Of a stretch of 64,000 nt of DNA, positions 55,091-64,000 are shown piece by piece. Position 1 is the first letter of the stretch. Every line of letters begins with the position of its first letter. The notes under the pieces are model-generated. The model ran no database searches and was not told the DNA's origin. It saw nothing but the letters and a program-made list of their open reading frames with translations. This stretch comes from Parvularcula dongshanensis (GTDB lineage Bacteria > Pseudomonadota > Alphaproteobacteria > Caulobacterales > Parvularculaceae), in contig NZ_JACHOB010000004.1 of the NCBI RefSeq assembly GCF_014199615.1, positions 124,001 through 188,000 of the forward strand, read 5' to 3'. A program made the translations under genes and the position numbers.

Positions 55091-56130
55091 CGGAGGTCGA
55101 CCTCGAACGGCGCGGCTCTTGGGGCATCGTGACCCTGAACCGCCCTCGCGCACTGAACAGCCTGACGCCCGCCATGTGCGCCGCCTTCGACGAGGCGATC
55201 GCGGCCTGGGAGGCCGACCCGGCGGTGCGAGCGGTCCTGATCGAAGGGGCAGGCGAGCGCGCGTTCTGCGCCGGGGGCGACATTCGAGCGCTTTACGAGG
55301 TCGCGAGGAAGGACCCCCAGGCGGCCGCGGACTTCTTCCGGACCGAGTACCGCCTCAATACACGCCTCTCACGGATGAGCACGCCGAGCGTCGCGCTCAT
55401 CGACGGGATCTGCATGGGCGGCGGGGTTGGGGTGTCGATCCACGCGGCCCATCGCATCGCGACCGAGCGGACGGTCTGGGCGATGCCGGAATGCGCGATC
55501 GGCCTCGTTCCCGACGTGGGGGCGAGCTTTTTTCTGAACCAGCTTGGCTGCGGTTTGCCGCTCTACCTCGGCCTCACGGGTGCGCGGCTGACCGGGCATC
55601 AGTGCGTCGCGGCGGGCGTCGCCACCACGGCCGCGCCGTCGAACGCGCTCGAAGACCTACGCGAAGCGCTGCTCACGCTGCCGGATCCGGGCGAAGCGGG
55701 ATCGATCGAGGCGGTTCTGCCGGCGAGCGACCGAAGCCCGCTTCCCGAAGGAGACGAGATCGCCGGTCTGTTCGGGGCGGTCCAGAGCGTCGAACAGGTC
55801 CTGGAACGTTTGAGGGCGACCCGCACGCCGCTGGCCGAAGGCGCGTTGCAGCGCATGGAGGGGGCGAGCCCGACGAGCCTCGCGCTTACCTACCGCCTCC
55901 TGACCGAAGCATCCGGAGACTTCGCCGAATGCATCGCCCGGGAGTTCCGCGTCGTCGCCCATCTGATGGACGGGCCCGACTTCATCGAAGGAGTCCGCGC
56001 CCAGGTCGTGGAAAAGGACCGTCAGCCCCGCTGGTCGCCCGCGACCCCGGAGGGCCTGACGGCGTCGAGCCTGTCGCGCTACTTCGAGGCGCCGCGCGGC
56101 GGCGACCTCGACCTGTCGGGCCTTCTTTAG
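55087..56130 (+). CDS. 3-hydroxyisobutyryl-CoA hydrolase-like enoyl-CoA hydratase/isomerase family protein
   Basis: 347 residues; crotonase fold. GIVTLNRPRALNSLTPAMC, FCAGGDIRALYEVARKD (oxyanion hole), GICMGGGVGVSIHAAHR and MPECAIGLVPDVGASFFLNQ with the catalytic Glu/Asp pair match the valine-degradation hydrolase HIBCH rather than plain hydratases, and the length fits. Start GTG 55087 overlaps the blh stop; the longer upstream frame is a shadow. No other valine-degradation gene is near. Its stop interlocks with DUF3140 (TTAG 56127-56130). Confidence 0.91.
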   Translation: MTEVDLERRGSWGIVTLNRPRALNSLTPAMCAAFDEAIAAWEADPAVRAVLIEGAGERAFCAGGDIRALYEVARKDPQAAADFFRTEYRLNTRLSRMSTPSVALIDGICMGGGVGVSIHAAHRIATERTVWAMPECAIGLVPDVGASFFLNQLGCGLPLYLGLTGARLTGHQCVAAGVATTAAPSNALEDLREALLTLPDPGEAGSIEAVLPASDRSPLPEGDEIAGLFGAVQSVEQVLERLRATRTPLAEGALQRMEGASPTSLALTYRLLTEASGDFAECIAREFRVVAHLMDGPDFIEGVRAQVVEKDRQPRWSPATPEGLTASSLSRYFEAPRGGDLDLSGLL

Positions 56131-56462
56131 TCCTTCTTGGGGTCGTGACCCCAGTTCATCAGGCTGTAGCGCCAGTCGGAGTGTTCCATGTCGTCCTCGG
56201 GCCCGCCCTGGGCGAGGTGGCGATTGATGTAGCTCGTCACCTTTCGCATGTGGTCGTAGTCGTCGTCGGTCAGGTCGGCCTTCTTCTTGTGCTTGATCTC
56301 GACGATCCGCTTGCCGGACTTGTGCCCCTTGCTCTCGCCGTCTCCTGAGTCCTGGCCGACCTTCTTCGACTCCTCGGTACTCAGGAAGTCCTCGATCTCC
56401 TTCGGCGCCATGTTCACCAGGTCCTTGAACTCCTGGTAGACGTCCTCGTCGCTCTTGCTCAT
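56127..56462 (-). CDS. DUF3140 family protein
   Basis: 111-residue acidic and basic helical protein, MSKSDEDVYQEFKDLVNMAP; KVTSYINRHLAQGGPEDD and SLMNWGHDP match DUF3140. Function unknown; related sequences are found near DNA-binding or stress genes. AAGGAG precedes ATG 56462 at good spacing, so the longer frame to 56561 is rejected. Divergent from the DUF421 gene. Confidence 0.85.
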   Translation of the reverse strand: MSKSDEDVYQEFKDLVNMAPKEIEDFLSTEESKKVGQDSGDGESKGHKSGKRIVEIKHKKKADLTDDDYDHMRKVTSYINRHLAQGGPEDDMEHSDWRYSLMNWGHDPKKD

Positions 56463-56548
56463 TTGTGGGGCTCCTTCCGCGGCCCTAATGCCAGAAGGCG
56501 CTGCCCGGTTCGGGTTGCGGGCGATGCGTCGCGGGGTCACAAGGCGGC

Positions 56549-57073
56549 ATGCAGGACGCACCGCTGTTCTTTCCCGACTGGGCCGTGATCGGTCGGACGG
56601 TGATCCTCGGCCTTCTTTCCTACGTGGCCATCGTCGTCCTGCTGCGCCTCTCAGGCAAACGGACGTTGTCGAAGTTCAACATGTTCGACTTCGTCATCAC
56701 CATCGCCTTCGGCTCCGTCCTGGCGTCGATGCTGACCTCGAAGTCCGTGACGCTCGGCCAGGGGGTCGTGGCCTTCGCGATGCTGATCGGCCTTCAGGCC
56801 TGCGTCACCTTCGCTTCGGTCCGCTCAAGCCGGTTCCAGGATGTCGTCAAGGCGACGCCCGCGATCCTCTACTACCGCGGTGCGTGGCGCGAGGACCTAA
56901 TGAAGCGGGAACGCGTCACCAAGGAGGAGTTGGAGGCCAGCGTCCGGCAGAGCGGGAAAGGCGGGCTCGACCGGGTCGGGGCGCTGATCCTCGAGACCGA
57001 CGGCACGATCAGCGTGATCGGCACGGAGGAGCTCGGCGACGAGCGGGCGCTGCCGCCTGGGGCGGGACGGTGA
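56549..57073 (+). CDS. DUF421 (YetF/YcaP-like) membrane protein
   Basis: 174 residues, N-terminal three transmembrane helices (WAVIGRTVILGLLSYVAIVV, FDFVITIAFGSVLASMLTSK, VVAFAMLIGLQACVTF) and a small cytosolic domain (LILETDGTISVI). SGKRTLSKFNMFDFVITIA is the DUF421 signature. Function unknown, sometimes linked to envelope or spore stress proteins. Confidence 0.9.
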   Translation: MQDAPLFFPDWAVIGRTVILGLLSYVAIVVLLRLSGKRTLSKFNMFDFVITIAFGSVLASMLTSKSVTLGQGVVAFAMLIGLQACVTFASVRSSRFQDVVKATPAILYYRGAWREDLMKRERVTKEELEASVRQSGKGGLDRVGALILETDGTISVIGTEELGDERALPPGAGR

Positions 57074-57140
57074 TCGCCGCGTGCAGCGCGCCCGCATTCC
57101 CTAGCGACTCGTTAACCAGGCCCGCCTAAGCCGAAGGCCT

Positions 57141-57320
57141 ATGCATGCTTCAACGAGTAGGCCCACCGCCGGGGGGACGTTCGACTTGCGGTTCATCTTG
57201 TTCCTGATCGTGCTCGCAGTGTTGATGCTGATCGTGCTCTACGTCATGGGGGATCGGCGCCAGCCGGCGCAGCGGATCATCGAGCAGGAGGTCGTCCTCC
57301 AGCCGAAGGAGGGGGAATGA
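57141..57320 (+). CDS. Single-pass membrane microprotein, 59 residues
   Basis: ATG 57141 to TGA 57320. Short polar N-terminus, one transmembrane segment (FILFLIVLAVLMLIVLYVMG), then a charged tail with QPAQRIIEQEVVLQPKEGE. The stop overlaps the next ATG by 4 nt (GAATGA), and AAGGAGGGG inside its tail forms the next gene's ribosome site. That coupling is the main evidence it is real; no family recognised. Confidence 0.6.
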   Translation: MHASTSRPTAGGTFDLRFILFLIVLAVLMLIVLYVMGDRRQPAQRIIEQEVVLQPKEGE

Positions 57321-58810
57321 AGGTTCTGGCGATCGCGCTCCTCTTCGGGGCGATGAACCCTTGGGCGCAGGTCGAGACGGGAGCGTTGGACGACAGCGCC
57401 TTCGCCACCGGCACGCTGACGGTCGATACGGGAGCCCTGCCCGAGACGCTGTGGCAGGGCGCGGACGCCGAGACCGTCGGCGCGCTCCTCGACGCGTTGC
57501 CGAGCGGTTACGCGGAGCCTGCCTATCTCGACCTCGCGCGGCGGGTCCTCCTGTCTCCCGGCGAGGGACCGGAAGGCGCGGACGACGCGCTCGCCGGGCG
57601 CAAGCTGCTCGCGGCCGCCCGGCTCGGCTTCACCCGAGAGGCGGCGAACCTCGCGGAGCTCAGCCCCTCCTTGCGCGGCGCACCCGCGCTGTCGCAGGTC
57701 ATGGCCGAAGCGGCGATGCTGAGCGGCGACCTGACGACCGCCTGCGCGCGCGGCGCGGCGCTCCAGCGCGGCCGGTCCGATCCGTTCTTCTTGAAGCTGC
57801 GCTTCCTCTGCTACGTCGCCAACGGCGAGAGCGCGGCGGCGGACCTGACCCTCGGTCTGCTGCGCGATCAAGGCGCGTTGACGCCCGGCGACGAGCGCAT
57901 CTTCAACACGCTCCAGGCGGGCGGGTCCTTGGGGGCCAGCGTCTCGCCGGAGGATGCGGTCCAGTACGCCGCCGTCCGCCTTCTCGGTGCCGAGGTCACG
58001 CCCGGCGCCGTGCCCGAGCTTCCCGGCGGTGTCCTCGCCGCGGTCGCGCGGGACGGCACGGCGGCGGCCGAGCTGCGCGTCGCCGCGCTGGAACGCGCCC
58101 TCGCCCTGGACCTGATCGATGCCGACGAGGGCCGCCGCCTCGCCCAAGACCTCGGCGTGGCGGAGGTCGGTGCGGCCTTGGCGGCTAAAGCGGGCACGCC
58201 GGAGCAGGCGGCCCGCCTCGCCGCGGCGCTGGAGGCCGCGCCGGACTGGACGAGCTTCAAGGCGCGCACGCGCCTCCTCGCCGAGGTGCTTCGCACCGCC
58301 GATCCGGACGCGGTCGCGCCCGACCGCCGCGCGCTGCCGGCCCTCGCCGCCTTGGTCGGCGGCCGCCGCGAGGCCGCGAGCCGCTGGGCGGTCGGCATGC
58401 GGACGCTCGGCGACCGGCCCGAGACCCAGGATCTCACCGCGCTGAGCCGGGCGGCTGCGAACGCCGACCTCCAGCTTCTGCCGCTGAGCGACCGGACCGC
58501 CGTCGCGGGTGTCGATGCGGCCGGCCTCGTCCCCCTGGCCCTCGCCGCCGCGCGCTCGCGCTCGCCGGGCGCCGCCGCGCTCGCCGCGCTGACGGGGCTC
58601 GGCGTCACTGCCGAGGGTGAAGCGAAGGCGGTCGCCGAGGGCGTCGTCGCCGAGATGATGAGCCAGTCGGGCGAGGCGCCTTCGACCGCCCGCAGGCTTG
58701 CCTACGATGCAGGCGGCGCACGCCTGTTCGCCGAGTTTCGGGGACAGGCCCCCGCCGCGCCGGAGACGGCCGAGGGCGAGCCTGTGCCGAGCTTGAAGCC
58801 TACGAACTGA
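57317..58810 (+). CDS. Secreted Ala-rich helical-repeat protein of unknown function
   Basis: 497 residues. Short signal-like N-terminus (MKVLAIALLFGAMNPWAQ), then Ala/Leu-rich helical sequence suggesting TPR- or HEAT-like repeats (LAALRGAPALSQVMAEAAML-type helices, LRVAALERALALDLIDADEG). No catalytic motif is seen. Translationally coupled to the 59-residue membrane protein and 8 bp before xerD. I recall similar unannotated genes beside xerD in related alphaproteobacteria. Confidence 0.7.
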   Translation: MKVLAIALLFGAMNPWAQVETGALDDSAFATGTLTVDTGALPETLWQGADAETVGALLDALPSGYAEPAYLDLARRVLLSPGEGPEGADDALAGRKLLAAARLGFTREAANLAELSPSLRGAPALSQVMAEAAMLSGDLTTACARGAALQRGRSDPFFLKLRFLCYVANGESAAADLTLGLLRDQGALTPGDERIFNTLQAGGSLGASVSPEDAVQYAAVRLLGAEVTPGAVPELPGGVLAAVARDGTAAAELRVAALERALALDLIDADEGRRLAQDLGVAEVGAALAAKAGTPEQAARLAAALEAAPDWTSFKARTRLLAEVLRTADPDAVAPDRRALPALAALVGGRREAASRWAVGMRTLGDRPETQDLTALSRAAANADLQLLPLSDRTAVAGVDAAGLVPLALAAARSRSPGAAALAALTGLGVTAEGEAKAVAEGVVAEMMSQSGEAPSTARRLAYDAGGARLFAEFRGQAPAAPETAEGEPVPSLKPTN

Positions 58811-58818
58811 GGCACGCG

Positions 58819-59733
58819 ATGACGCCGCGCGAGGCGGGCCTCGTCGAGGGCTTCTGCGAGATGATGCTGGTCGAACGCGGGGCGGGAGAGCGCACCGTGC
58901 GCAATTACGGCCGCGACCTCAGGCGCTTCGCCGATTGGATGCGACCGCGAAAGGTGACCCTCGACGAGGCGGGGCGCGAAGAGGTCGCAGGCTACCTCGC
59001 CCACCTTCACGAGACGGGGCGCAGCGCCGCGACCGCCTCCTTGTGCCTCTCGGCCCTGCGCCAATTCTACGCCTTCCTGCGTGAGGACGGCGTGCGCAAG
59101 GACGACCCGACCCTGACCGTCGACCGGCCGAAGACGCGCCGTCCCCTGCCCAAGATCCTGTCGGCCGAAGAGGTCGGCGCGCTCCTCGACTTCGCGGCCG
59201 AAGAGGCGGGTGAGAGCGCGGAGGACGCGCGCTTCTACGCCCTGATCGCGCTCCTCTATGCGACGGGCCTTCGCGTCTCTGAGCTCGTCTCGCTGCCGCT
59301 CTCCGCGGTCCGCCGGGGCGAGCCATGGCTGCGGGTCGTCGGGAAGGGCGACAAGGAGCGGCTCGTGCCGCTGACCGACGAAGCGGTCCGCGCGGTCGAG
59401 GCCTACGTCGCGGCAGGACGGGACAAGCACGCCAAGGCGCAAAGCCCCTACCTCTTTCCCGGCCCCGGCAAGGCCGGCCACCTGACCCCGGCCCGCTTCG
59501 CGCAGCTCTTGAAGTCGGCCGCGCCGAAGGCGGGGATCGCTTCGGAGCGGATCAGCCCCCACGTGCTTCGCCACGCCTTCGCGACCCATCTCCTCGAAGG
59601 AGGCGCGGACCTTCGCGCGGTGCAGCAGCTGCTGGGGCACGCGGACATCACGACGACGCAGATCTATACCCATGTGACCCGCGAACGCCTGGCCAAGGTG
59701 CTGAAGGAGAAACATCCACTGAGCGCCTCCTAA
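58819..59733 (+). CDS. xerD: Tyrosine recombinase XerD
   Basis: Resolves chromosome dimers at dif with XerC. 304 residues. N-terminal core-binding domain ([20 protein letters not shown]) and catalytic domain with Arg152 ([12 protein letters not shown]), [20 protein letters not shown] and the nucleophile Tyr283 ([12 protein letters not shown]). The [18 protein letters not shown] end is XerD-like. A normal housekeeping gene; no att site or phage context around it. Confidence 0.95.
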   Translation: MTPREAGLVEGFCEMMLVERGAGERTVRNYGRDLRRFADWMRPRKVTLDEAGREEVAGYLAHLHETGRSAATASLCLSALRQFYAFLREDGVRKDDPTLTVDRPKTRRPLPKILSAEEVGALLDFAAEEAGESAEDARFYALIALLYATGLRVSELVSLPLSAVRRGEPWLRVVGKGDKERLVPLTDEAVRAVEAYVAAGRDKHAKAQSPYLFPGPGKAGHLTPARFAQLLKSAAPKAGIASERISPHVLRHAFATHLLEGGADLRAVQQLLGHADITTTQIYTHVTRERLAKVLKEKHPLSAS

Positions 59734-59785
59734 AAGGCGCGGCGCCGGGTTTCTTACAGGCGCCGGTGTTCTGCCCGGCCGTCCC

Positions 59786-61720
59786 ATGCCCTACGGTGCG
59801 CCGAACCCGGCTTCGGAGCGCCCCTTGACCACGACTTCCTCGAACCCCCGTACAGTTTCCGACACCGACGCCTTCTGGCTGCGCGAGGCCGAGCGCCTCG
59901 ACTGGACGAAGGCGCCGACGAGCGCGTCGGACGTATCCTGGGACGCCTCGGACCTTCACATCCGGTGGTTCGCGGACGGCGCGCTCAACGCCTCGGTCCA
60001 GTGCCTCGACCGGCATCTCGAGACGCGCGGCGACAAGACCGCGATCCTCTGGGTGGGCGACGAACCAGGCGTGGCGAAGGCGATCACCTACGCCGAGGCG
60101 CATGAGGAGGTCTGCCGTATGGCAAGCGTCCTCAAGGCGCGCGGGGTGACGAGAGGCGACCGCGTCATCCTCTACATGCCCATGGTGCCCGAGGCAGCCT
60201 ACGCCATGCTCGCCTGCGCGCGGCTCGGCGCGGTTCACTCGGTCGTCTTCGGCGGCTTCTCTCCCGAGGCGCTGGCGAGCCGGATCGAGGACTGCGGCGC
60301 GACGGCCGTCGTCACCGCGGATGAGGGGCGGCGGGGCGGCAAGGCGATCGTCCTGAAGAAGAACGTGGATGCGGCCCTCACGCGCAACGACGCCGGCCGG
60401 GCGGTACACACCGTCCTGACCGTGAAGGTCACGGGCGGCGAGGCCGCGATGCAGGCGGGCCGCGACGTCTGGTGGCACGAGGAGAAGGCGGAGGCGTCGT
60501 CCGATTGTCCGGCCGAGGCGGTGGATGCGGAGGATCCGCTCTTCATCCTCTACACGTCGGGCTCGACCGGGAAGCCGAAGGGCGTGCTGCACACGACCGG
60601 CGGCTACATGGTCTACGCATCTTACACGCACGAGAAGGTCTTCGACCTCAAGGAGGACGACGTCTACTGGTGCGCCGCCGATGTGGGCTGGATCACCGGG
60701 CACTCCTACATCGTCTACGGACCGCTCGCCAACGGCGCGACGACCCTCATGTACGAGGGCGTGCCGACCTGGCCGGATGCGAGCCGGATGTGGAAGATCG
60801 TCGAAGAGCACGGCGTCACGCTCCTCTACACCGCGCCGACCGCCATTCGCGCGCTGATGCGCGAGGGCGACGCGCCGGTGGAGAAGCACGATCGATCGAG
60901 CCTCCGCGTGCTCGGGTCGGTCGGCGAACCGATCAACCCCGAAGCCTGGCGCTGGTACCACGACGTGGTGGGCGAGGGGCGCTGTACCGTGGTCGACACC
61001 TGGTGGCAGACCGAGACGGGGGGCATCTTGATCAGCCCTCTGCCCGGCGACCCTATGACGAAGCCCGGCGCCGCGACGAAGCCGATGCCAGGGATCGAAC
61101 CGGCGCTGGTCGACGCGGACGGCAAGGTCCTGGAAGGCGAAGCGGAAGGGAACCTCGTCCTCACCCGCTCATGGCCCGGACAGATGCGGACGGTGTGGGG
61201 AGATCATGAGCGCTTCGTTCAGACCTACTTCACGACCTATCCGGGCACGTACTTCACCGGGGACGGCGCGCGGCGCGATGCGGATGGGGATTACTGGATC
61301 ACGGGGCGTGTGGACGACGTCCTCAACATCTCCGGCCACCGCATGGGTACGGCCGAGGTCGAGAGCGCGCTCGTCGCGCACGATGCGGTCGCGGAGGCCG
61401 CCGTGGTCGGCTTCCCGCACGACCTTAAGGGCCAGGGCCTCTGGTGCTACGTCATCCTGCGCGCTGGGCTCGAGCCGAGCGCTGAGATCGAGAAGGCGCT
61501 GCGCGATCAGGTCCGTACCGAGATCGGTCCCGTCGCGACGCCGGACGTGATCCAGATCGCGCCTGGCCTGCCCAAGACCCGCTCGGGCAAGATCATGCGC
61601 CGTATCCTGCGCAAGATCGCCGAGGGCGCGCCGGACCAGCTCGGCGACACCTCGACCCTCGCCGAGCCGGAAGTCGTCGACCAACTCGTCGAAGGGGCGG
61701 CGCGCCACCGGCAAGGGTGA
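59786..61720 (+). CDS. acs: Acetyl-CoA synthetase (AMP-forming)
   Basis: Activates acetate to acetyl-CoA. 644 residues. ATP-binding [50 protein letters not shown] and the C-terminal acetylatable Lys602 in [15 protein letters not shown] are all standard; length is normal. ATG 59786 is used; a TTG at 59825 is an alternative. Convergent with the symporter operon, from which it is separated by a palindrome. Confidence 0.97.
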   Translation: MPYGAPNPASERPLTTTSSNPRTVSDTDAFWLREAERLDWTKAPTSASDVSWDASDLHIRWFADGALNASVQCLDRHLETRGDKTAILWVGDEPGVAKAITYAEAHEEVCRMASVLKARGVTRGDRVILYMPMVPEAAYAMLACARLGAVHSVVFGGFSPEALASRIEDCGATAVVTADEGRRGGKAIVLKKNVDAALTRNDAGRAVHTVLTVKVTGGEAAMQAGRDVWWHEEKAEASSDCPAEAVDAEDPLFILYTSGSTGKPKGVLHTTGGYMVYASYTHEKVFDLKEDDVYWCAADVGWITGHSYIVYGPLANGATTLMYEGVPTWPDASRMWKIVEEHGVTLLYTAPTAIRALMREGDAPVEKHDRSSLRVLGSVGEPINPEAWRWYHDVVGEGRCTVVDTWWQTETGGILISPLPGDPMTKPGAATKPMPGIEPALVDADGKVLEGEAEGNLVLTRSWPGQMRTVWGDHERFVQTYFTTYPGTYFTGDGARRDADGDYWITGRVDDVLNISGHRMGTAEVESALVAHDAVAEAAVVGFPHDLKGQGLWCYVILRAGLEPSAEIEKALRDQVRTEIGPVATPDVIQIAPGLPKTRSGKIMRRILRKIAEGAPDQLGDTSTLAEPEVVDQLVEGAARHRQG

Positions 61721-61727
61721 GGCGGGG

Positions 61728-61753
61728 GAGGCCGGTCCCTAGGGACCGGCCTC
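61728..61753. terminator. 26-bp perfect palindrome, probable bidirectional terminator
   Basis: GAGGCCGGTCCC (61728-61739), central TA, GGGACCGGCCTC (61742-61753). It fills most of the 39-bp gap between acs and the convergent symporter gene. No T-run on either side. Confidence 0.65.
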
Positions 61754-61759
61754 GGCGCT

Positions 61760-63532
61760 TCAGTGCGCGTGGGCGGCGCCGGCACCGCTCGGTACGCGAA
61801 TGCGCTCGACCAGTGCGACGGTCTCCTCCGGCACCGCCTTGGTGAAGCGGCTGACCCCGAAGGCGACGGCGAAATTGAGGGCCATGCCGACGGCGCCAAT
61901 GCCTTCGGGGCTTATCCCGAAGAGCCAGTCCTCCTCGCTGCCGCCGCCGAACCAGCCGAAGCGGAACCGCCCGATGTAGAGGACGGTGAAGATCAGCCCC
62001 GAGAGCATGCCGAAGATCGCGCCTTCCTTGTTCACGCGTCGGGAGAAGATCCCCATGACGATGGCAGGGAAGAGCGAACAGGCGGCAAGGCCGAAGGCGA
62101 GCGCGACGACCTGCGCCACGAAGCCCGGCGGGTTGATGCCGAAGTAGCCCGCCACGAGAACGGCGAACACCGCCGCGCCCCTGGCCGCCATGAGCTCGTT
62201 CTTCTCCGTCAGGTCGGGCTTGAACGTCTTCTTGAGAAGGTCGTGGCTGACGCTCGTGGAGATGACGAGGAGCAGTCCCGCTGCCGTCGATAGCGCCGCG
62301 GCGATGCCGCCCGCCGCGACCAGGGCGATGACCCATGCGGGCAGGTTCGCGATCTCGGGGTTGGCGAGCACCATGATGTCCCGGTCCACGTAGATCTCGT
62401 TGGCGCCCCCTGTCGGTGCGTTCGACAGGAGGCGTTCGCCCGATGCGCCTATCTCGCCCGTGAAGCTCGGCGCGCCTTCGAACGGCGCGCCGACCGCGTA
62501 CTGCACGCGGCCGTCGCCGTTCTTGTCCTGCCACCCGATGAGGCCGATCCCCTCCCAGGATTTCACCCAGTCCGGCGTATCTTCTGCGTAGGAAGTCTCG
62601 TTGACCGTCTCGACGAAGTTCAGGCGGGCAAGGGCGCCGACCGCCGGGGCGGTCGTGTAGAGGAGCGCGATGAAGACGAGCGCCCAACCCGCGGATTTGC
62701 GGGCGTCCGACACCTTCGGGACCGTGAAGAAGCGGACGATCACGTGCGGCAGGCCCGCCGTGCCGACCATGAGCGCGAGGGTGATCGCGAACATGTCGAT
62801 CGTCGCCTTCGACCCCTCCGTATAGGGCGCGAATCCCAAATCGACGAGGGTCGAATCGAGGCGCTGCAGCACGGTCTGTCCCGTGTCGCCGGCCTCCGCG
62901 CCGAGCGCGAACTGCGGCAACGGGTTGCCGGTGACGAGGAGCGAGATGAAGACCGCCGGTACGAGGTAGGCGAAGATCAGCACGCAGTACTGCGCGACCT
63001 GGGTGTAGGTGATGCCCTTCATCCCGCCCAGGACGGCGTAGAAGAAGACGACGGTCATGCCGATCACGACGCCCGTGTTGATGGGCACGTCGAGGAAGCG
63101 CGAGAAGACGACGCCGACGCCCCGCATCTGCCCCGCCACGTAGGTGAAGCTGATGACGATGAGGCAGAGGACGGCGACGACCCGCGCGGCCTTGGAGTAG
63201 TAGCGCTCACCGAGGAAGTCCGGGACGGTGAACTGGCCGAACTTGCGAAGGTAGGGCGCGAGGAGGAGGGCGAGGAGGACGTAGCCGCCGGTCCAGCCCA
63301 TCAGGAAGACCGAGCCGTCATAGCCTGCGAAGGCGATGATTCCCGCCATGGAGATGAAGGAGGCGGCGGACATCCAGTCCGCGGCCGTCGCCATGCCGTT
63401 GGCGACCGGATGGACGCCCCCGCCCGCGACGTAGAACTCCTTGGTCGAGCCTGCCCGGCTCCAGATCGCGATGCCGATGTAGAGGGCGAAGGAAAGGCCG
63501 ACGAAGATGTAGGTCAGGATCTCAGCGCTCAT
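61760..63532 (-). CDS. Sodium:solute symporter, ActP/acetate-type
   Basis: 590 residues, about thirteen transmembrane helices. MSAEILTYIFVGLSFALYIG; FYVAGGGVHPVANGMATAAD, SAASFISMAGIIAFAGYDGS and TYTQVAQYCVLIFAYLVPAV are typical of the SSS family branch that is paired with DUF4212. It carries an insert with GWQDKNGDGRVQYAVGA. The ATGA overlap with the DUF4212 gene sets start 63532. With acs next door an organic-acid (likely acetate) uptake role is inferred. Confidence 0.94.
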   Translation of the reverse strand: MSAEILTYIFVGLSFALYIGIAIWSRAGSTKEFYVAGGGVHPVANGMATAADWMSAASFISMAGIIAFAGYDGSVFLMGWTGGYVLLALLLAPYLRKFGQFTVPDFLGERYYSKAARVVAVLCLIVISFTYVAGQMRGVGVVFSRFLDVPINTGVVIGMTVVFFYAVLGGMKGITYTQVAQYCVLIFAYLVPAVFISLLVTGNPLPQFALGAEAGDTGQTVLQRLDSTLVDLGFAPYTEGSKATIDMFAITLALMVGTAGLPHVIVRFFTVPKVSDARKSAGWALVFIALLYTTAPAVGALARLNFVETVNETSYAEDTPDWVKSWEGIGLIGWQDKNGDGRVQYAVGAPFEGAPSFTGEIGASGERLLSNAPTGGANEIYVDRDIMVLANPEIANLPAWVIALVAAGGIAAALSTAAGLLLVISTSVSHDLLKKTFKPDLTEKNELMAARGAAVFAVLVAGYFGINPPGFVAQVVALAFGLAACSLFPAIVMGIFSRRVNKEGAIFGMLSGLIFTVLYIGRFRFGWFGGGSEEDWLFGISPEGIGAVGMALNFAVAFGVSRFTKAVPEETVALVERIRVPSGAGAAHAH

Positions 63533-63834
63533 GCCGCGTCCTCGTCGGAGACGCCGTAGCGACGCTCGATCTTCCCGATGCGCCATGCGTAGATGAAGAT
63601 CAGCGCGACGAAGACGTAGGTCGATCCTTGCTGGGCGAACCAGAAGCCCAAGGGAACGCCGAAGAAGGAAACCGCATCGAGCGGTCCGCGCAGGAGGATG
63701 CCGAAGCCGAAGCTGACCACGAACCAGACGACGAGGAGGAGGCCGAGGAGGCGCAGGTTCTCCTGCCAGTAGGTGCGTTTGGGCGCAGGCGGCGGCGTTG
63801 CCGCCCGGCCGGGCGGTGTGTCGGTCTTGCTCAA
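63529..63834 (-). CDS. DUF4212 small subunit of the solute symporter
   Basis: 101 residues, two transmembrane helices (LRLLGLLLVVWFVVSFGFGI, GSTYVFVALIFIYAWRIGKI) with the family's FFGVPLGFWFAQQGS between them. Begins with TTG 63834 preceded by AAGGGAG at 63843-63849. Always found just upstream of an SSS symporter, as here. Confidence 0.92.
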   Translation of the reverse strand: MSKTDTPPGRAATPPPAPKRTYWQENLRLLGLLLVVWFVVSFGFGILLRGPLDAVSFFGVPLGFWFAQQGSTYVFVALIFIYAWRIGKIERRYGVSDEDAA

Positions 63835-63939
63835 GGCGTTCTCCCTTATTCTTATGATTCGCCTGGGAGCTTACGACAGAGAGGGCCTAGGGCCAGACGT
63901 CATTCCCACGGCGTGCCTGACCCCGCGCCAAGCGGAGGG

Positions 63940-64000
63940 TCAGAAGCGCGTCTTGTCGATGGCCGCCGCCGCCCGATCGGGCACGGAGAGGCTTCCGAAA
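63940..64000 (-). CDS. Possible C-terminus of a gene running off the window
   Basis: The minus strand reads FGSLSVPDRAAAAIDKTRF then a TGA at 63940-63942. Codon use fits a coding end, but only 19 codons are visible and no family can be named. In related clusters a nucleotidyltransferase/CBS gene often lies here. Confidence 0.3.
   Translation of the reverse strand, partial: FGSLSVPDRAAAAIDKTRF

Noticed and set aside
58819-59733. Tyrosine recombinase as a sign of an integrated element
   Set aside because: The protein is housekeeping XerD with ordinary neighbours; no att repeats, phage genes or composition change.

Overview
The window is one continuous, gene-dense, GC-rich stretch of bacterial chromosome with no rRNA, no tRNA I can recognise, no CRISPR and no insertion sequence. 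Gene content points to an alphaproteobacterium, most likely of the marine Parvularculales/Hyphomonadales/Caulobacterales type. The indicators are DUF1489 and DUF1150 proteins, a bactofilin/M23 pair, an HWE histidine kinase, HPF next to PtsN, a trpG-trpD-trpC order, OpgG-OpgH, and VPLPA/PEP-CTERM-type tails. The exact family is inference.

Layout. 1-4987: RND efflux pump (permease cut by the window edge, lipoprotein adaptor) divergent from its TetR regulator. 5056-16316: carbohydrate and osmotic-stress block, with an LLM flavin oxidoreductase, an alpha-glucosidase, a trehalose-synthase-like GH13, OpgG-OpgH, a second alpha-glucosidase on the other strand, and GlpD. 16313-22124: the most unusual locus, where a TpsB/FhaC-type outer-membrane transporter is divergent from a two-gene operon. 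That operon encodes a secreted FecR-domain protein with a long Pro/Glu-rich linker and a 34-unit heptad solenoid, and a CHASE2 sensor histidine kinase. 22172-25104: DUF1489, bactofilin, M23 endopeptidase, Bcp peroxiredoxin. 25299-35273: envelope block with an AsmA/YhdP-like protein, a VTT-domain membrane protein and complete mreB-mreC-mreD-mrdA-rodA. 35359-36881: HPF, PtsN, DUF1150. 37045-40313: UppP and trpCDG on the minus strand. 40374-47444: polysaccharide deacetylase, GFA protein, uracil-DNA glycosylase, LOG protein, LysM protein, S9 peptidase, SufT, SufA-like carrier. 47634-50281: two proteins with VPLPA-like C-terminal sorting tails flanking a lipocalin. 50430-57073: AlaS, HWE kinase, a Brp/Blh carotene dioxygenase coupled to an acyl-CoA hydrolase, DUF3140, DUF421. 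57141-63834: a 59-residue membrane microprotein and a helical secreted protein, XerD, Acs, and a DUF4212/sodium-solute symporter pair.

Two genome-style habits stand out. Start/stop overlaps of 4 nt (ATGA or GTGA) are common inside operons, implying translational coupling. Five of the nine convergent gene pairs interlock their stop codons in a single CTAG or TTAG tetramer, leaving no room for a terminator between them. Where convergent genes are separated, strong hairpins lacking a T-tract are sometimes found instead.

The best candidate for an undescribed system is 16313-22124 (TpsB, FecR/heptad-solenoid, CHASE2 kinase). No recognisable TpsA exoprotein is present, and the solenoid protein is the only secreted beta-repeat protein beside the transporter.
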